Positions 14,418 through 20,524 of a DNA stretch of 38,714 nt are shown one piece after another. The translations under genes and the position numbers were made by a program. The notes under the pieces were generated by a model, which did not search any database, was not told the origin of the DNA, and worked only from the letters and a program-made list of their open reading frames with translations. Numbering within the stretch: the first letter of the stretch is position 1; each line of letters starts with the position of its first letter. The stretch is from a virus: positions 1 to 38,714 of IMG/VR virus record IMGVR_UViG_3300031707_000066. One strand, given 5' to 3'.

Positions 14418-14640
14418 TCCCCACCTCATCTGAAAAGATTTTTTCTATTTGTTCATAAGTTAAATGACAAGGATTTTTCTTTTGATAATCGGATATTTGT
14501 TTAAATATTTCAATCAACCTAAAATCTCTTGCTTTTATTAGGGATAGGATTTCCTCTTTTAACTTAATCTCATCTTCTTCATATATTACTGGTGTATTTT
14601 TGTGTATTACTTCCTCAATCTCTTTTTCCAGTTTATTCAT
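14410..14640 (-). CDS. Small helical unknown protein
   Basis: 76 residues. The start MNKLEKEIEEVIHKN at 14640 is chosen for its ribosome site AAGGAGAAAAGC; a longer in-frame form exists from 14670 but would run through the end of the upstream gene. Charged helices dominate (EDEIKLKEEILSLIKARDFRLIEIF). Function not recognised. Confidence 0.62.
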   Translation of the reverse strand: MNKLEKEIEEVIHKNTPVIYEEDEIKLKEEILSLIKARDFRLIEIFKQISDYQKKNPCHLTYEQIEKIFSDEVGNE

Positions 14641-14785
14641 TGCTTTTCTCCTTATATAAACAACCAGCAATTATTAAAAAAATACCAGACATAAACCATA
14701 TCAGTAAAACATCTTCGAAATGAATACAGGCAATAATTATCAAAATACCCATTGCATAACAAAATTTAATATAATCAAATTTCAT
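14633..14785 (-). CDS. Small two-helix membrane protein
   Basis: 50 residues from ATG 14785, after AATGGAGGTGGAGAG. Two hydrophobic stretches (CYAMGILIIIACI and VLLIWFMSGIFLIIAGCLY) with a short acidic turn between them, and a basic C terminus. It overlaps the next start by 8 bases. Function unknown. Confidence 0.6.
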   Translation of the reverse strand: MKFDYIKFCYAMGILIIIACIHFEDVLLIWFMSGIFLIIAGCLYKEKSNE

Positions 14786-14798
14786 CTCTCCACCTCCA

Positions 14799-14984
14799 TT
14801 ATTTTACCGAGATTTTATTTTCCTCTTTGTCTTTTTCTTCCTTCAATATTTTCTTTAATATCCTATATAAGTCACGTATTTCTGTTGAACCTCGCAATAC
14901 CCAACCGATATAGACACAAAGAACATAGGCAAGTCCACGCATAATGTCAAGTATCAATCCTGTAATTTCAAGCCAAGTAATCAT
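14799..14984 (-). CDS. Small membrane-anchored protein
   Basis: 61 residues from ATG 14984, chosen because AAAGGGAGGAAAAGGA precedes it. A hydrophobic N-terminal half (ITGLILDIMRGLAYVLCVYIGWVL) and a charged helical C-terminal half (EIRDLYRILKKILKEEKDKEE). The upstream 42-residue gene overlaps its start by ATGA. Function unknown. Confidence 0.6.
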   Translation of the reverse strand: MITWLEITGLILDIMRGLAYVLCVYIGWVLRGSTEIRDLYRILKKILKEEKDKEENKISVK

Positions 14985-15109
14985 TCCTTTTCCTCCCTTT
15001 CTCTCATAACAACTTTGGCTTGTTTGACTACCATCCACATTATTCCTATTGATACTCCTGCACAGAACGAAGCGACTATCAATACTACTATAAGTGCTGT
15101 TATCAACAT
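14981..15109 (-). CDS. 42-residue single-pass membrane peptide
   Basis: One N-terminal hydrophobic helix (LITALIVVLIVASFCAGVSI) and a short basic/acidic tail. Very strong ribosome site AGAGGAGGAGTAT. The stop overlaps the next ATG (ATGA). Function unknown. Confidence 0.6.
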   Translation of the reverse strand: MLITALIVVLIVASFCAGVSIGIMWMVVKQAKVVMREREEKE

Positions 15110-15134
15110 ATACTCCTCCTCTTTTATATTTTAA

Positions 15135-15213
15135 AGCAGGGCAGTTACCAGAATTTTGCCTCGTCTATATTGTATCCCTTTGCTCTACAAAGAACTATAC
15201 TACCTGCCCTGCT
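15135..15213 (-). ncRNA. Long-range stem enclosing a tiny ORF
   Basis: Perfect 10-bp inverted repeat: CTGCCCTGCT at 15204-15213 and AGCAGGGCAG at 15135-15144, with 59 bases between. Inside, CTTTG (15178-15182) and CAAAG (15188-15192) form a second hairpin. On the minus-strand RNA the outer stem is followed by UUUAAAAUA, a poor terminator tail. The internal TAGTTC...GTAGAGCA stretch recalls a tRNA D-arm, but no anticodon or T arm can be drawn. Confidence 0.4.
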
Positions 15214-15216
15214 CAT
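15145..15216 (-). CDS. Doubtful 23-residue ORF inside the stem element
   Basis: Encodes a peptide beginning MSRAGSIVLCRAKGYN and ending at TAA just inside the stem. There is no good ribosome site (AAATAAAAT before ATG), so the RNA structure may be the functional element. If it is translated, the ribosome would have to open the 5' arm. Confidence 0.25.
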   Translation of the reverse strand: MSRAGSIVLCRAKGYNIDEAKFW

Positions 15217-15259
15217 ATTTTATTTCTTTTAAACAAATATAGCAATTATCTTTACACAT
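15200..15259 (-). CDS. Possible 19-residue cysteine peptide
   Basis: Encodes MCKDNCYICLKEIKYEQGR, with three cysteines in the first nine residues and AAGGAAGGTG nine bases upstream. It starts one base after the preceding gene ends and stops with TAG inside the 5' arm of the stem element. Too short to assign. Confidence 0.35.
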   Translation of the reverse strand: MCKDNCYICLKEIKYEQGR

Positions 15260-15260
15260 T

Positions 15261-15485
15261 TTATTCACCTTCCTTTTGCCCCTGTTTTGATATTTTCGCT
15301 GTCTCGGTTTTTCTTAATGCTTCAAGAAGTTTCTCAACCTGCGAACCTGCGATATGAATGACCAAGTCGGTTTCGTTGAACAGCACGTCAAACGCCTCGC
15401 TATCAATGTAGAACTTGTCACCTTGTATCCCAAGATTCATAAGCAATATTTTCAATTCATCGTTTACAGGTTCCAATTTAATCAC
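15261..15485 (-). CDS. Small unknown acidic protein
   Basis: 74 residues from GTG 15485, overlapping the upstream gene by 8 bases (GTGATTAA). Sequence of alternating strands and helices (LVIHIAGSQVEKLLEALRKTE) with a polar tail. The residue pattern around LGIQGDKFYIDSEAFDVLF suggests a small folded domain. Function not recognised. Confidence 0.58.
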   Translation of the reverse strand: MIKLEPVNDELKILLMNLGIQGDKFYIDSEAFDVLFNETDLVIHIAGSQVEKLLEALRKTETAKISKQGQKEGE

Positions 15486-15750
15486 CTCTTGGAGAATACT
15501 TTGTCTTGTGGTTTTTCACGAACATATCATACATTCGTTTTTCTCGTATTTCCCTGAACTCAACTTTCAGCCTGTCAAATACTTCGGGCTGTCGTGCATT
15601 TACATTCATAACCAAAGCACCGACGATACTGTTTATGCTCACATAATAACCGAGTTCCTTTGACATCTTATTGCTCAGGTTTTTCAGTATGCAATAGACA
15701 GGCTCACTTGTAGTGAACACCCTATAATGATACTTCTTCTTCTGTTTCAT
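15478..15750 (-). CDS. Small basic unknown protein
   Basis: 90 residues, function not recognised. Strongly basic N terminus (MKQKKKYHYRVF), a central helical LKNLSNKMSKELGYYVSINS and a C-terminal REIREKRMYDMF. This could be a DNA- or RNA-binding fold of ribbon-helix-helix type, but no clear motif is visible. Ribosome site TTGGAGGTAACCGCAG. It overlaps both neighbours. Confidence 0.6.
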   Translation of the reverse strand: MKQKKKYHYRVFTTSEPVYCILKNLSNKMSKELGYYVSINSIVGALVMNVNARQPEVFDRLKVEFREIREKRMYDMFVKNHKTKYSPRGD

Positions 15751-15991
15751 CTGCGGTTACCTCCAATTTGTCTATAACTTCATTTGGATTTATTTCGTTG
15801 GGATTTTGTTTCTCCTTCTTTTCCTGCTTCATCATAGCATCGTGACACCTATTGCAGATTCCGAACTCGTTCAACGCTTGTAGCTTGTATTCGTCGTCAC
15901 ATTTATTGCACTTAGTCCAGGTAGTATTGTTCAGAACATCCATAAACCTTTTTATCATTTTTTGGCATTCCTTTTTTGAATCGGTCAGCAT
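15722..15991 (-). CDS. Four-cysteine zinc-finger protein
   Basis: 89 residues. CNKC and CNRCH, 19 residues apart, form a plausible zinc ribbon (about residues 28-50), followed by a Lys/Glu/Asn-rich low-complexity tail. Many phage replication operons encode such a ribbon next to the initiator. The gene directly follows the replisome-organizer gene (TAAATG junction). It is one of few genes ending in TAG. Confidence 0.65.
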   Translation of the reverse strand: MLTDSKKECQKMIKRFMDVLNNTTWTKCNKCDDEYKLQALNEFGICNRCHDAMMKQEKKEKQNPNEINPNEVIDKLEVTADETEEEVSL

Positions 15992-16660
15992 TTAGTTCTC
16001 CTTCTTTTCCTGCTTCATCTTCCATTCAAGACTATGATTGACTATTGTTTCCAGTGTCCAATTTAATCCTGCTTTTTCAAATTCCGCACTTAATTCTTTC
16101 AAGCACGCCCTTATTTTCTCCCAATTATTGTCAAATATTTCAACTATTTTATTCACTGATTTCATACATCTTGCAAAGTGAATTTTATCCCACTGCCTGT
16201 CATCAAACTTGAACCCTTTTAAAAGTTTATACGCAACAACAATCCTTTGTTTATCGCTTCTTATTGTATATCCGCCGTCTTTTTGTTTCGCAGGCAAATT
16301 TTCAGATGGCATATATGTCTTGCCTTCCTGCAATTCTTTGAAAGTATTTACTCCGTCTATACTGTCAATAAACACCATTCCCTTTTCCTTAAACAACTTA
16401 ATTGCTTTATCAACACTATCCTTTCCGTTGGAACTTATCTGCTTCGTTATCCAGTCCAAATCATAAGGTATAAGATTGTTTGTCTTGCAAGCAAGACATA
16501 TAAGCCCGATAAAAAGCCATTTATGTCCGTCATCCATCATACTAAATTTATGGTCTATAAGGCAATTTAGATACCATTTGAACCAAATCATATTGTTAAT
16601 GGAATCGTATTTTTTATAATGTTGATGTTTCCTAAATTTAACTACAACAATATATTCCAC
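15992..16660 (-). CDS. Replisome-organizer-like replication initiator
   Basis: 222 residues. Residues 10-110 resemble the N-terminal winged-helix domain of phage replisome organizers: KHQHYKKYDSINNMIWFKWY, DDGHKWLFIGLICLACKTNN and IPYDLDWITKQ. In that family this domain binds origin repeats, and a C-terminal region recruits the host helicase or loader. It starts at GTG 16660 with AGGAGG six bases upstream; that ribosome site lies in a 12-bp tandem duplication (TAGGAGGCTAAT twice) covering the end of the previous gene. No helicase or polymerase gene is present, so the phage must recruit the host replisome. Confidence 0.68.
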   Translation of the reverse strand: MEYIVVVKFRKHQHYKKYDSINNMIWFKWYLNCLIDHKFSMMDDGHKWLFIGLICLACKTNNLIPYDLDWITKQISSNGKDSVDKAIKLFKEKGMVFIDSIDGVNTFKELQEGKTYMPSENLPAKQKDGGYTIRSDKQRIVVAYKLLKGFKFDDRQWDKIHFARCMKSVNKIVEIFDNNWEKIRACLKELSAEFEKAGLNWTLETIVNHSLEWKMKQEKKEN

Positions 16661-16673
16661 ATTAGCCTCCTAA

Positions 16674-17669
16674 TTAGCCTCCTATCATCTTGTTTTCTTT
16701 AAGGTTAATTATTCTGACTGTCACGGTCTCGTTCAGAACCATATATTGTTCTTTGACTTCTTCGGGAATTGCTTTTGTGTCCAATCTTTCCCCTGTCCGA
16801 ACGCTTGTCAATATCCGCCAGTTAATTCCGACCATAACATCAGGTATTCTTTTATCTTTGAACTTTGTTTTTACCTCATCGTCTATTTCATCATATTCAT
16901 CTGCCAATGGTTTAAGTTCCGCTCTCCTTTGTAACCTCGCTTCAAGTTCCTCGCTTTCAATAAAGTTAGCACCTTCGGTCTTTATATCGGGCAAACAGAT
17001 ATGATTAAACGCACATCTGTCGCAAATCTTACTCTCATACTCAATGGGGTTGGGATAGGTTCTGTCCTTGACGTGCTTCCAGTTCGCTTCTATTCTTTTT
17101 AATATCCACTCGCACTCGCCGTAATCCAAATACACAGGGATAAGTTTGTAGTGTCCCTGCAAGTCACTCAATACGAACATTCCTGATTCCTTTTCGTGTC
17201 CATATAAATATAGTTGCATCTGCCTTAAATACTTCCTATGCAAGGGCTTTTTTATAAAATCATCAAGCGAGTTCAAACTATTGAATGTGTTCATATTCAT
17301 TGACTTTATTTCAACAGGGAAGGCTTCGTCTTTGTATTTCAACTTGCCGTCAATCTTTCCCCTGCAAATAATTTCATTGTCTTTGTTTTTTATTTCAAAC
17401 GGGCTTGCTATTTCTATAAATTCAAAGCCAAGACTTGCGAAGTCCTGCCTAACTATCGTTTCTTCTTTGTTACCACGCTCAAATATCGCCTGTAAGCCCT
17501 CGTCATATAACGCCCTCTTATCCCAATCCAAAATGCTGTGAACCATATATCTGTCACAGTCTGGTATGTCACTTGCTATAAACCTCTCACGAGGATACCT
17601 CTGAATCTTTGAAGCAAGGTATTCCTTCCGCCTTGTAACTATCTCATCTATTAGATTCTCTATCGGCAT
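16674..17669 (-). CDS. Cas4/RecB-like iron-sulfur exonuclease
   Basis: 331 residues. PD-(D/E)XK residues are visible at Asp107 (GKIDGKL) and Glu120/Lys122 (FPVEIKSMN), with a QMQLYLYG motif after them. Cys38 (PDCDRYM) together with Cys216, Cys219 and Cys225 (ICDRCAFNHIC) reproduces the split 4Fe-4S ligand set of Cas4/AddB-type nucleases. It probably resects DNA ends for recombination with the putative annealing protein encoded just upstream. The C-terminal 100 residues are extra and unassigned. No cas genes or CRISPR array accompany it. Confidence 0.85.
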   Translation of the reverse strand: MPIENLIDEIVTRRKEYLASKIQRYPRERFIASDIPDCDRYMVHSILDWDKRALYDEGLQAIFERGNKEETIVRQDFASLGFEFIEIASPFEIKNKDNEIICRGKIDGKLKYKDEAFPVEIKSMNMNTFNSLNSLDDFIKKPLHRKYLRQMQLYLYGHEKESGMFVLSDLQGHYKLIPVYLDYGECEWILKRIEANWKHVKDRTYPNPIEYESKICDRCAFNHICLPDIKTEGANFIESEELEARLQRRAELKPLADEYDEIDDEVKTKFKDKRIPDVMVGINWRILTSVRTGERLDTKAIPEEVKEQYMVLNETVTVRIINLKENKMIGG

Positions 17670-17683
17670 TTATTTCTCCTTTT

Positions 17684-17727
17684 GGCTGAGTCCCTGCCCA
17701 ACTCAGGTTAGGCAAGGACAGTCAGCC
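17684..17727 (-). promoter_or_regulatory. Stable intergenic hairpin before the exonuclease gene
   Basis: GGCTGA/TCAGCC, GTCC/GGAC and TGCC/GGCA pair in order, with a 2-base bulge and one mismatch, around a 12-base loop. There is no U tract; instead AAAAGGAGAAATAA and the exonuclease ATG (17669) follow directly. A role in mRNA stability or in gating translation of the exonuclease is more likely than termination. Confidence 0.55.
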
Positions 17728-17734
17728 CTGTTCA

Positions 17735-18535
17735 TTATTTCTTTTCCGCCCAGTTACAAATTGTCTCATAGTCCGAAGTCTTTATCTTTGAAGTGTGTCC
17801 TTCCGTGTAAGGATACTTCTCAACCAGATACTTCTTCACATCGTCGTCTTTTTTCTTTGCCGAAGTCCATATAGCATACAGTCTTTTTCTCTGACCTTCG
17901 GATATAAGTCCTCCACCTAATCCACCAGAAGCATAAGTCACCTTTGATATTTTATCTATATCTATTCCTGCTTCTTTTAAGTCTTCCCAAGTCGGATTGA
18001 ACCCGAGTATCTTTTTCAGGATTCTGTTCTGAAAGTTCGTGTATGCCTTTTTCTTAATGTTTTCCAAGTCAACATCTTCTAACAATTTAAATTTCTTATC
18101 CTTCTTTCCGAAAAAGTCATCACGAGTTGAACAAGTCCCGATGTCTTCTATCGTATGCCCCTGCCAAATCGCCTTGCCTGAACAGGTGAATAGTTTGTAA
18201 GTTCCCGATTCATCTTTTATTGTCTCGCACTCTATTTTCGTATCCTTGATTGTTATACCCCAGACCTGCCGTATCTTCATCGTGCCGTTGAGCGTCAGGT
18301 AAGGGTTGTCACCGCTTTTAATCCAGTCACGGGAATTTGTAGAACGCATACATAATAACTTCACCTTATTCAAGCCGTTGACCTGTATCTCCGCCCTTTT
18401 CAAAACATCGTCAGTCAGTAGTTCAGTCTTCTGAACTACCAATGGTTGATATTCATCTTTCTGTTCTGGCGGTTCTATCGCATCATTTTCATCAAACGGA
18501 ATCTCAAATTTTTCTTTTACTTTTTCTTCTGCCAT
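17735..18535 (-). CDS. Putative recombination/single-strand annealing protein
   Basis: 266 residues. Recognisable features are LTLNGTMKIRQVWGI, the block GTCSTRDDFFGK, then KKAYTNFQNRILKKILGFNP and TWEDLKEAGIDI, followed by a Gly-rich YASGGLGGG and QRKRLYAIW. This pattern occurs in phage proteins next to Cas4-like or lambda-type exonucleases, but I cannot place it firmly in a named annealase family. The pairing with the iron-sulfur exonuclease is the main functional evidence. Acidic N-terminal tail; strong ribosome site AAGGAGGAAAGTCC. Confidence 0.55.
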   Translation of the reverse strand: MAEEKVKEKFEIPFDENDAIEPPEQKDEYQPLVVQKTELLTDDVLKRAEIQVNGLNKVKLLCMRSTNSRDWIKSGDNPYLTLNGTMKIRQVWGITIKDTKIECETIKDESGTYKLFTCSGKAIWQGHTIEDIGTCSTRDDFFGKKDKKFKLLEDVDLENIKKKAYTNFQNRILKKILGFNPTWEDLKEAGIDIDKISKVTYASGGLGGGLISEGQRKRLYAIWTSAKKKDDDVKKYLVEKYPYTEGHTSKIKTSDYETICNWAEKK

Positions 18536-18548
18536 TGGACTTTCCTCC

Positions 18549-18620
18549 TTATTGGAATATCAATAACGCCAACACTAAAACAACCAACATTACATCAGCC
18601 CAAAACTCTATCCTGTCCAA
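18549..18620 (-). CDS. Possible 23-residue membrane peptide
   Basis: TTG start at 18620 with GGGAGGTG ten bases upstream. Encodes a short acidic N terminus and one hydrophobic helix (VMLVVLVLALLIF). It overlaps the end of the amber-interrupted zinc-ribbon frame and precedes the annealing gene by 13 bases. Confidence 0.4.
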   Translation of the reverse strand: MDRIEFWADVMLVVLVLALLIFQ

Positions 18621-18792
18621 TAAAATTACACCTCCCTTTTTTGATTTTTTTCTCCTGCTTCGGCGTCATACAGAAGTCACATCGCTTTCCATATAATTTC
18701 GTTGTCTCATTTCCGCAGGTGGGACACACCACGAGACCTTTTCTTTCTAACTATGTCAAATACTGTTCATCAAACAATGGTTTATCAGCCAT
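18595..18792 (-). pseudogene. Zinc-ribbon gene interrupted by an in-frame amber codon
   Basis: ATG 18792 has the strong ribosome site AAAAGGAGACGGCAA. After 13 codons (MADKPLFDEQYLT) the frame meets TAG at 18753-18751, then stays open for 51 codons with a convincing zinc ribbon (VVCPTCGNETTKLYGKRCDF, then C). A CAG to TAG change would explain it. Options: an inactivating mutation, an assembly error, suppression, or re-initiation at GTG codons near 18727. TAG is used as a normal terminal stop elsewhere (15722, 19403, 32272), which argues against genome-wide recoding. Confidence 0.55.
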
Positions 18793-19150
18793 TTGCCGTC
18801 TCCTTTTCGTTGAAGTTCCAGTTTAATGGAAGTTCGCCGTTGGGGTTGATTTTCTGCGAAAAACTGTTCTTTATCCTTGAAGCCCTGACAAACAGGCTTC
18901 TTGCTTTTGATTCAAGTTCAGAAAGTGCTATGTTCAAGTCATCCTGTGTTTCAATAATGAAATACCCGTAAGCATTGTGGGAACCAAGTAAGAAGCCTTC
19001 ATCAACCATTTCTTTTATTATTCTACGCATATCTGAATCTTTAATCTTAATCCCTTCCGCAATTATCAAGCCGTGCAACACATCTCTCTTTATAGCGTTC
19101 TTATAGCCCTTATGCTTTTCCATTATCTGCTTAATTATTTCCATTATCAT
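18785..19150 (-). CDS. Winged-helix-like early protein
   Basis: 121 residues. Residues 1-75 look like a winged helix: RDVLHGLIIAEGIKIKDSDM, RRIIKEMVDEGFLLGSHNAY, then a wing strand YGYFIIETQDD. A helix rich in Ala, Arg and Ser follows (SELESKARSLFVRASRIKNS). DNA-binding regulator or replication helper are both possible. Ribosome site AAAAGGAGAAATT before ATG 19150. Its last codons overlap the start of the amber-interrupted gene. Confidence 0.6.
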   Translation of the reverse strand: MIMEIIKQIMEKHKGYKNAIKRDVLHGLIIAEGIKIKDSDMRRIIKEMVDEGFLLGSHNAYGYFIIETQDDLNIALSELESKARSLFVRASRIKNSFSQKINPNGELPLNWNFNEKETANG

Positions 19151-19161
19151 AATTTCTCCTT

Positions 19162-19422
19162 TTAATACCTTTCATTCCATTCCCCTAAACCACCACAGTT
19201 TTGGCAGGGGATAGTTCCTTTCTTTTTCCAGCATCTATATTCAAGTATCAATGCCCAATATTTCCAATATCTAAAAAAACATCGTGTCAAATATTCCCTA
19301 AACTCATCAATGTCAACTTCTTTGTATCCTGTCCCATCACAATCATCACAGAAATGCTTCACTTCCGTATAATTCGCAACCATATTTCCCGTTCCGATTG
19401 TTCTATATGTTTTTGTTATCAT
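19162..19422 (-). CDS. DnaJ-type zinc-finger protein
   Basis: 86 residues with two CxxCxGxG modules, CDDCDGTG and CQNCGGLG, about 45 residues apart. They match half of the zinc domain of DnaJ. Such small proteins are common in phage early regions and often bind nucleic acid or act as chaperone-like adaptors. Its start overlaps the end of the preceding gene by 20 bases. Confidence 0.68.
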   Translation of the reverse strand: MITKTYRTIGTGNMVANYTEVKHFCDDCDGTGYKEVDIDEFREYLTRCFFRYWKYWALILEYRCWKKKGTIPCQNCGGLGEWNERY

Positions 19423-19648
19423 TCTCTTTCTTCCTTTCTTCTATGCCGTCCAAAACTGACTGTGGCATATTAGCCTGTTCAATCCCATCGTCCTTGTTCA
19501 GTTTGTCCGCTATTATGCTTCCTATCAAACAAAATTCAACATAGGTGACTGCCCTGTAAAACTGTATCTCATTGCAACTGTATTTCACAACAAGCCCACC
19601 ATTGTCATCACGAATCCCAAAACTTTTGCTTTCGCTCTTTATAATCAT
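19403..19648 (-). CDS. Small unknown protein
   Basis: 81 residues, no recognised domain. Beta-rich N terminus (SFGIRDDNGGLVVKYSCNEIQF), then a helical YVEFCLIGSIIADKLNKDDG and a charged tail. Ribosome site TTATGGAGGTAAA. It ends with TAG inside the start of the DnaJ-type gene. Confidence 0.58.
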   Translation of the reverse strand: MIIKSESKSFGIRDDNGGLVVKYSCNEIQFYRAVTYVEFCLIGSIIADKLNKDDGIEQANMPQSVLDGIEERKKENDNKNI

Positions 19649-19770
19649 TTTACCTCCATAAGTTTTTTGTTCTGTGCGTATATTTCCCTTTCCCTTGAAA
19701 CTGTCCCTACCACGCTGTCATTACATTTCTTGCAAACTTTCAATTCTTCAAGTGTTAATATCAGTTCCAT
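19645..19770 (-). CDS. 41-residue peptide with CxxC motif
   Basis: Encodes a helical peptide with one CKKC pair (VCKKCNDSVVG). Start overlaps the upstream stop by one base (TAATG) and stop overlaps the next start (ATGA), a tight operon arrangement. AAGGACGGTGCAAAAT precedes it, a sequence repeated before 20502. Function unknown. Confidence 0.52.
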   Translation of the reverse strand: MELILTLEELKVCKKCNDSVVGTVSREREIYAQNKKLMEVK

Positions 19771-19925
19771 TATTTTGCACCGTCCTTTATTTCTTCACTC
19801 CAGCAATCTTCTGGTTTCCAGTTTCTTTTTTCGCCTTCGTCTAATGCTTTTTTAATTATGTCATTCAATGTATCTGCTTCTATAACAATTTCGTCAATAT
19901 CTTTATAATGAATTTTATATTTCAT
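19770..19925 (-). CDS. 51-residue unknown protein
   Basis: Strand-then-helix pattern (KYKIHYKDIDEIVIEADTLN, then IIKKALDEGEKRNWKP) with an acidic C terminus. Ribosome site AAAAGGAGAAATAAA. Followed directly by the 41-residue gene. Not recognised. Confidence 0.52.
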   Translation of the reverse strand: MKYKIHYKDIDEIVIEADTLNDIIKKALDEGEKRNWKPEDCWSEEIKDGAK

Positions 19926-19939
19926 TTTATTTCTCCTTT

Positions 19940-20231
19940 TTATTCGCCTTCATTGAATATTTTAACTGCTATTATTCTAAATACAGGACTATCAAAAAAC
20001 ATTTTTTTAAATGCTTCTACTATATCTCTTGTTGAACCTATATGAAATATTGAATTTTCTTGATTAACCAAAGCAAACCAAATATTATTGTTTAAATTAT
20101 TTTCACGTTTTTCGATAAATAATAAGATAGCCCCCCCCCAAACTATCTTTAACCTCATAACAACATTTAGTTTTATTAAATTCAACATTTTCTGTGCATA
20201 TTTTTTCAACTCCTTTTTCTAATTCATTCAT
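19940..20231 (-). pseudogene. Unknown gene split by a G9 tract
   Basis: ATG 20231 opens a frame encoding MNELEKGVEKICTENVEFNK and more, which runs into nine consecutive G residues (C9 at 20131-20139 on the plus strand) and ends soon after at TGA 20105-20103, 42 residues. In the next frame a good coding segment (NNIWFALVNQENSIFHIGST through IIAVKIFNEGE) continues to TAA 19940. Removing one G joins the two into about 96 residues. The homopolymer may be a sequencing or assembly error, a phase-variable tract, or a transcriptional-slippage site. The domain is not recognised. Confidence 0.6.
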
Positions 20232-20232
20232 T

Positions 20233-20502
20233 TTAATACCCCACCATTCCAATTATATTAGAATAGCTATTTCTTGTAATATCTCTTACCTTTAAATGCT
20301 CAAACCACTTTAAATGGTCACCTTGTAGAACATCATTCTCGTATTGTTTTAAATCCCTTTTTAATTTATCAAGTAATCTCTCTCTTGAAATTCTTGAATT
20401 TCTATGTATTTTTGCGTCATCAGATTTTAGATATTCCTCGCAGACTCTAATGATTTTCTTAATATTATGTTTTTTAATTTTTAAAAATAAATCTCTGTTC
20501 AT
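20233..20502 (-). CDS. Small basic helical protein
   Basis: 89 residues from ATG 20502; a longer in-frame form from TTG 20535 would overlap the RadC-like gene. AAGGACGGTGCAAA precedes the ATG. Rich in Lys, Arg and Asn with long helices (LFLKIKKHNIKKIIRVCEEY, RERLLDKLKRDLKQYENDV), consistent with nucleic-acid binding. Function not recognised. Confidence 0.58.
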   Translation of the reverse strand: MNRDLFLKIKKHNIKKIIRVCEEYLKSDDAKIHRNSRISRERLLDKLKRDLKQYENDVLQGDHLKWFEHLKVRDITRNSYSNIIGMVGY

Positions 20503-20524
20503 TTTGCACCGTCCTTTTTTATAA

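Noticed and set aside
15135-15213. tRNA gene in the minus strand
   Set aside because: A D-arm-like GTTC...GAGC and a long acceptor-like stem exist, but there is no 5-bp anticodon stem with 7-base loop and no TTC-type T loop, so it is not called a tRNA.
16674-17669. CRISPR adaptation gene cas4
   Set aside because: The fold and cysteines fit Cas4, but no other cas gene or repeat array is present and it sits with a putative annealing protein, so a phage recombination exonuclease is the better reading.
18751-18753. Genome-wide recoding of TAG
   Set aside because: Genes at 15722, 19403 and 32272 end in TAG at sensible places. Nearly all other genes end in TAA or TGA, which AT-rich composition explains.
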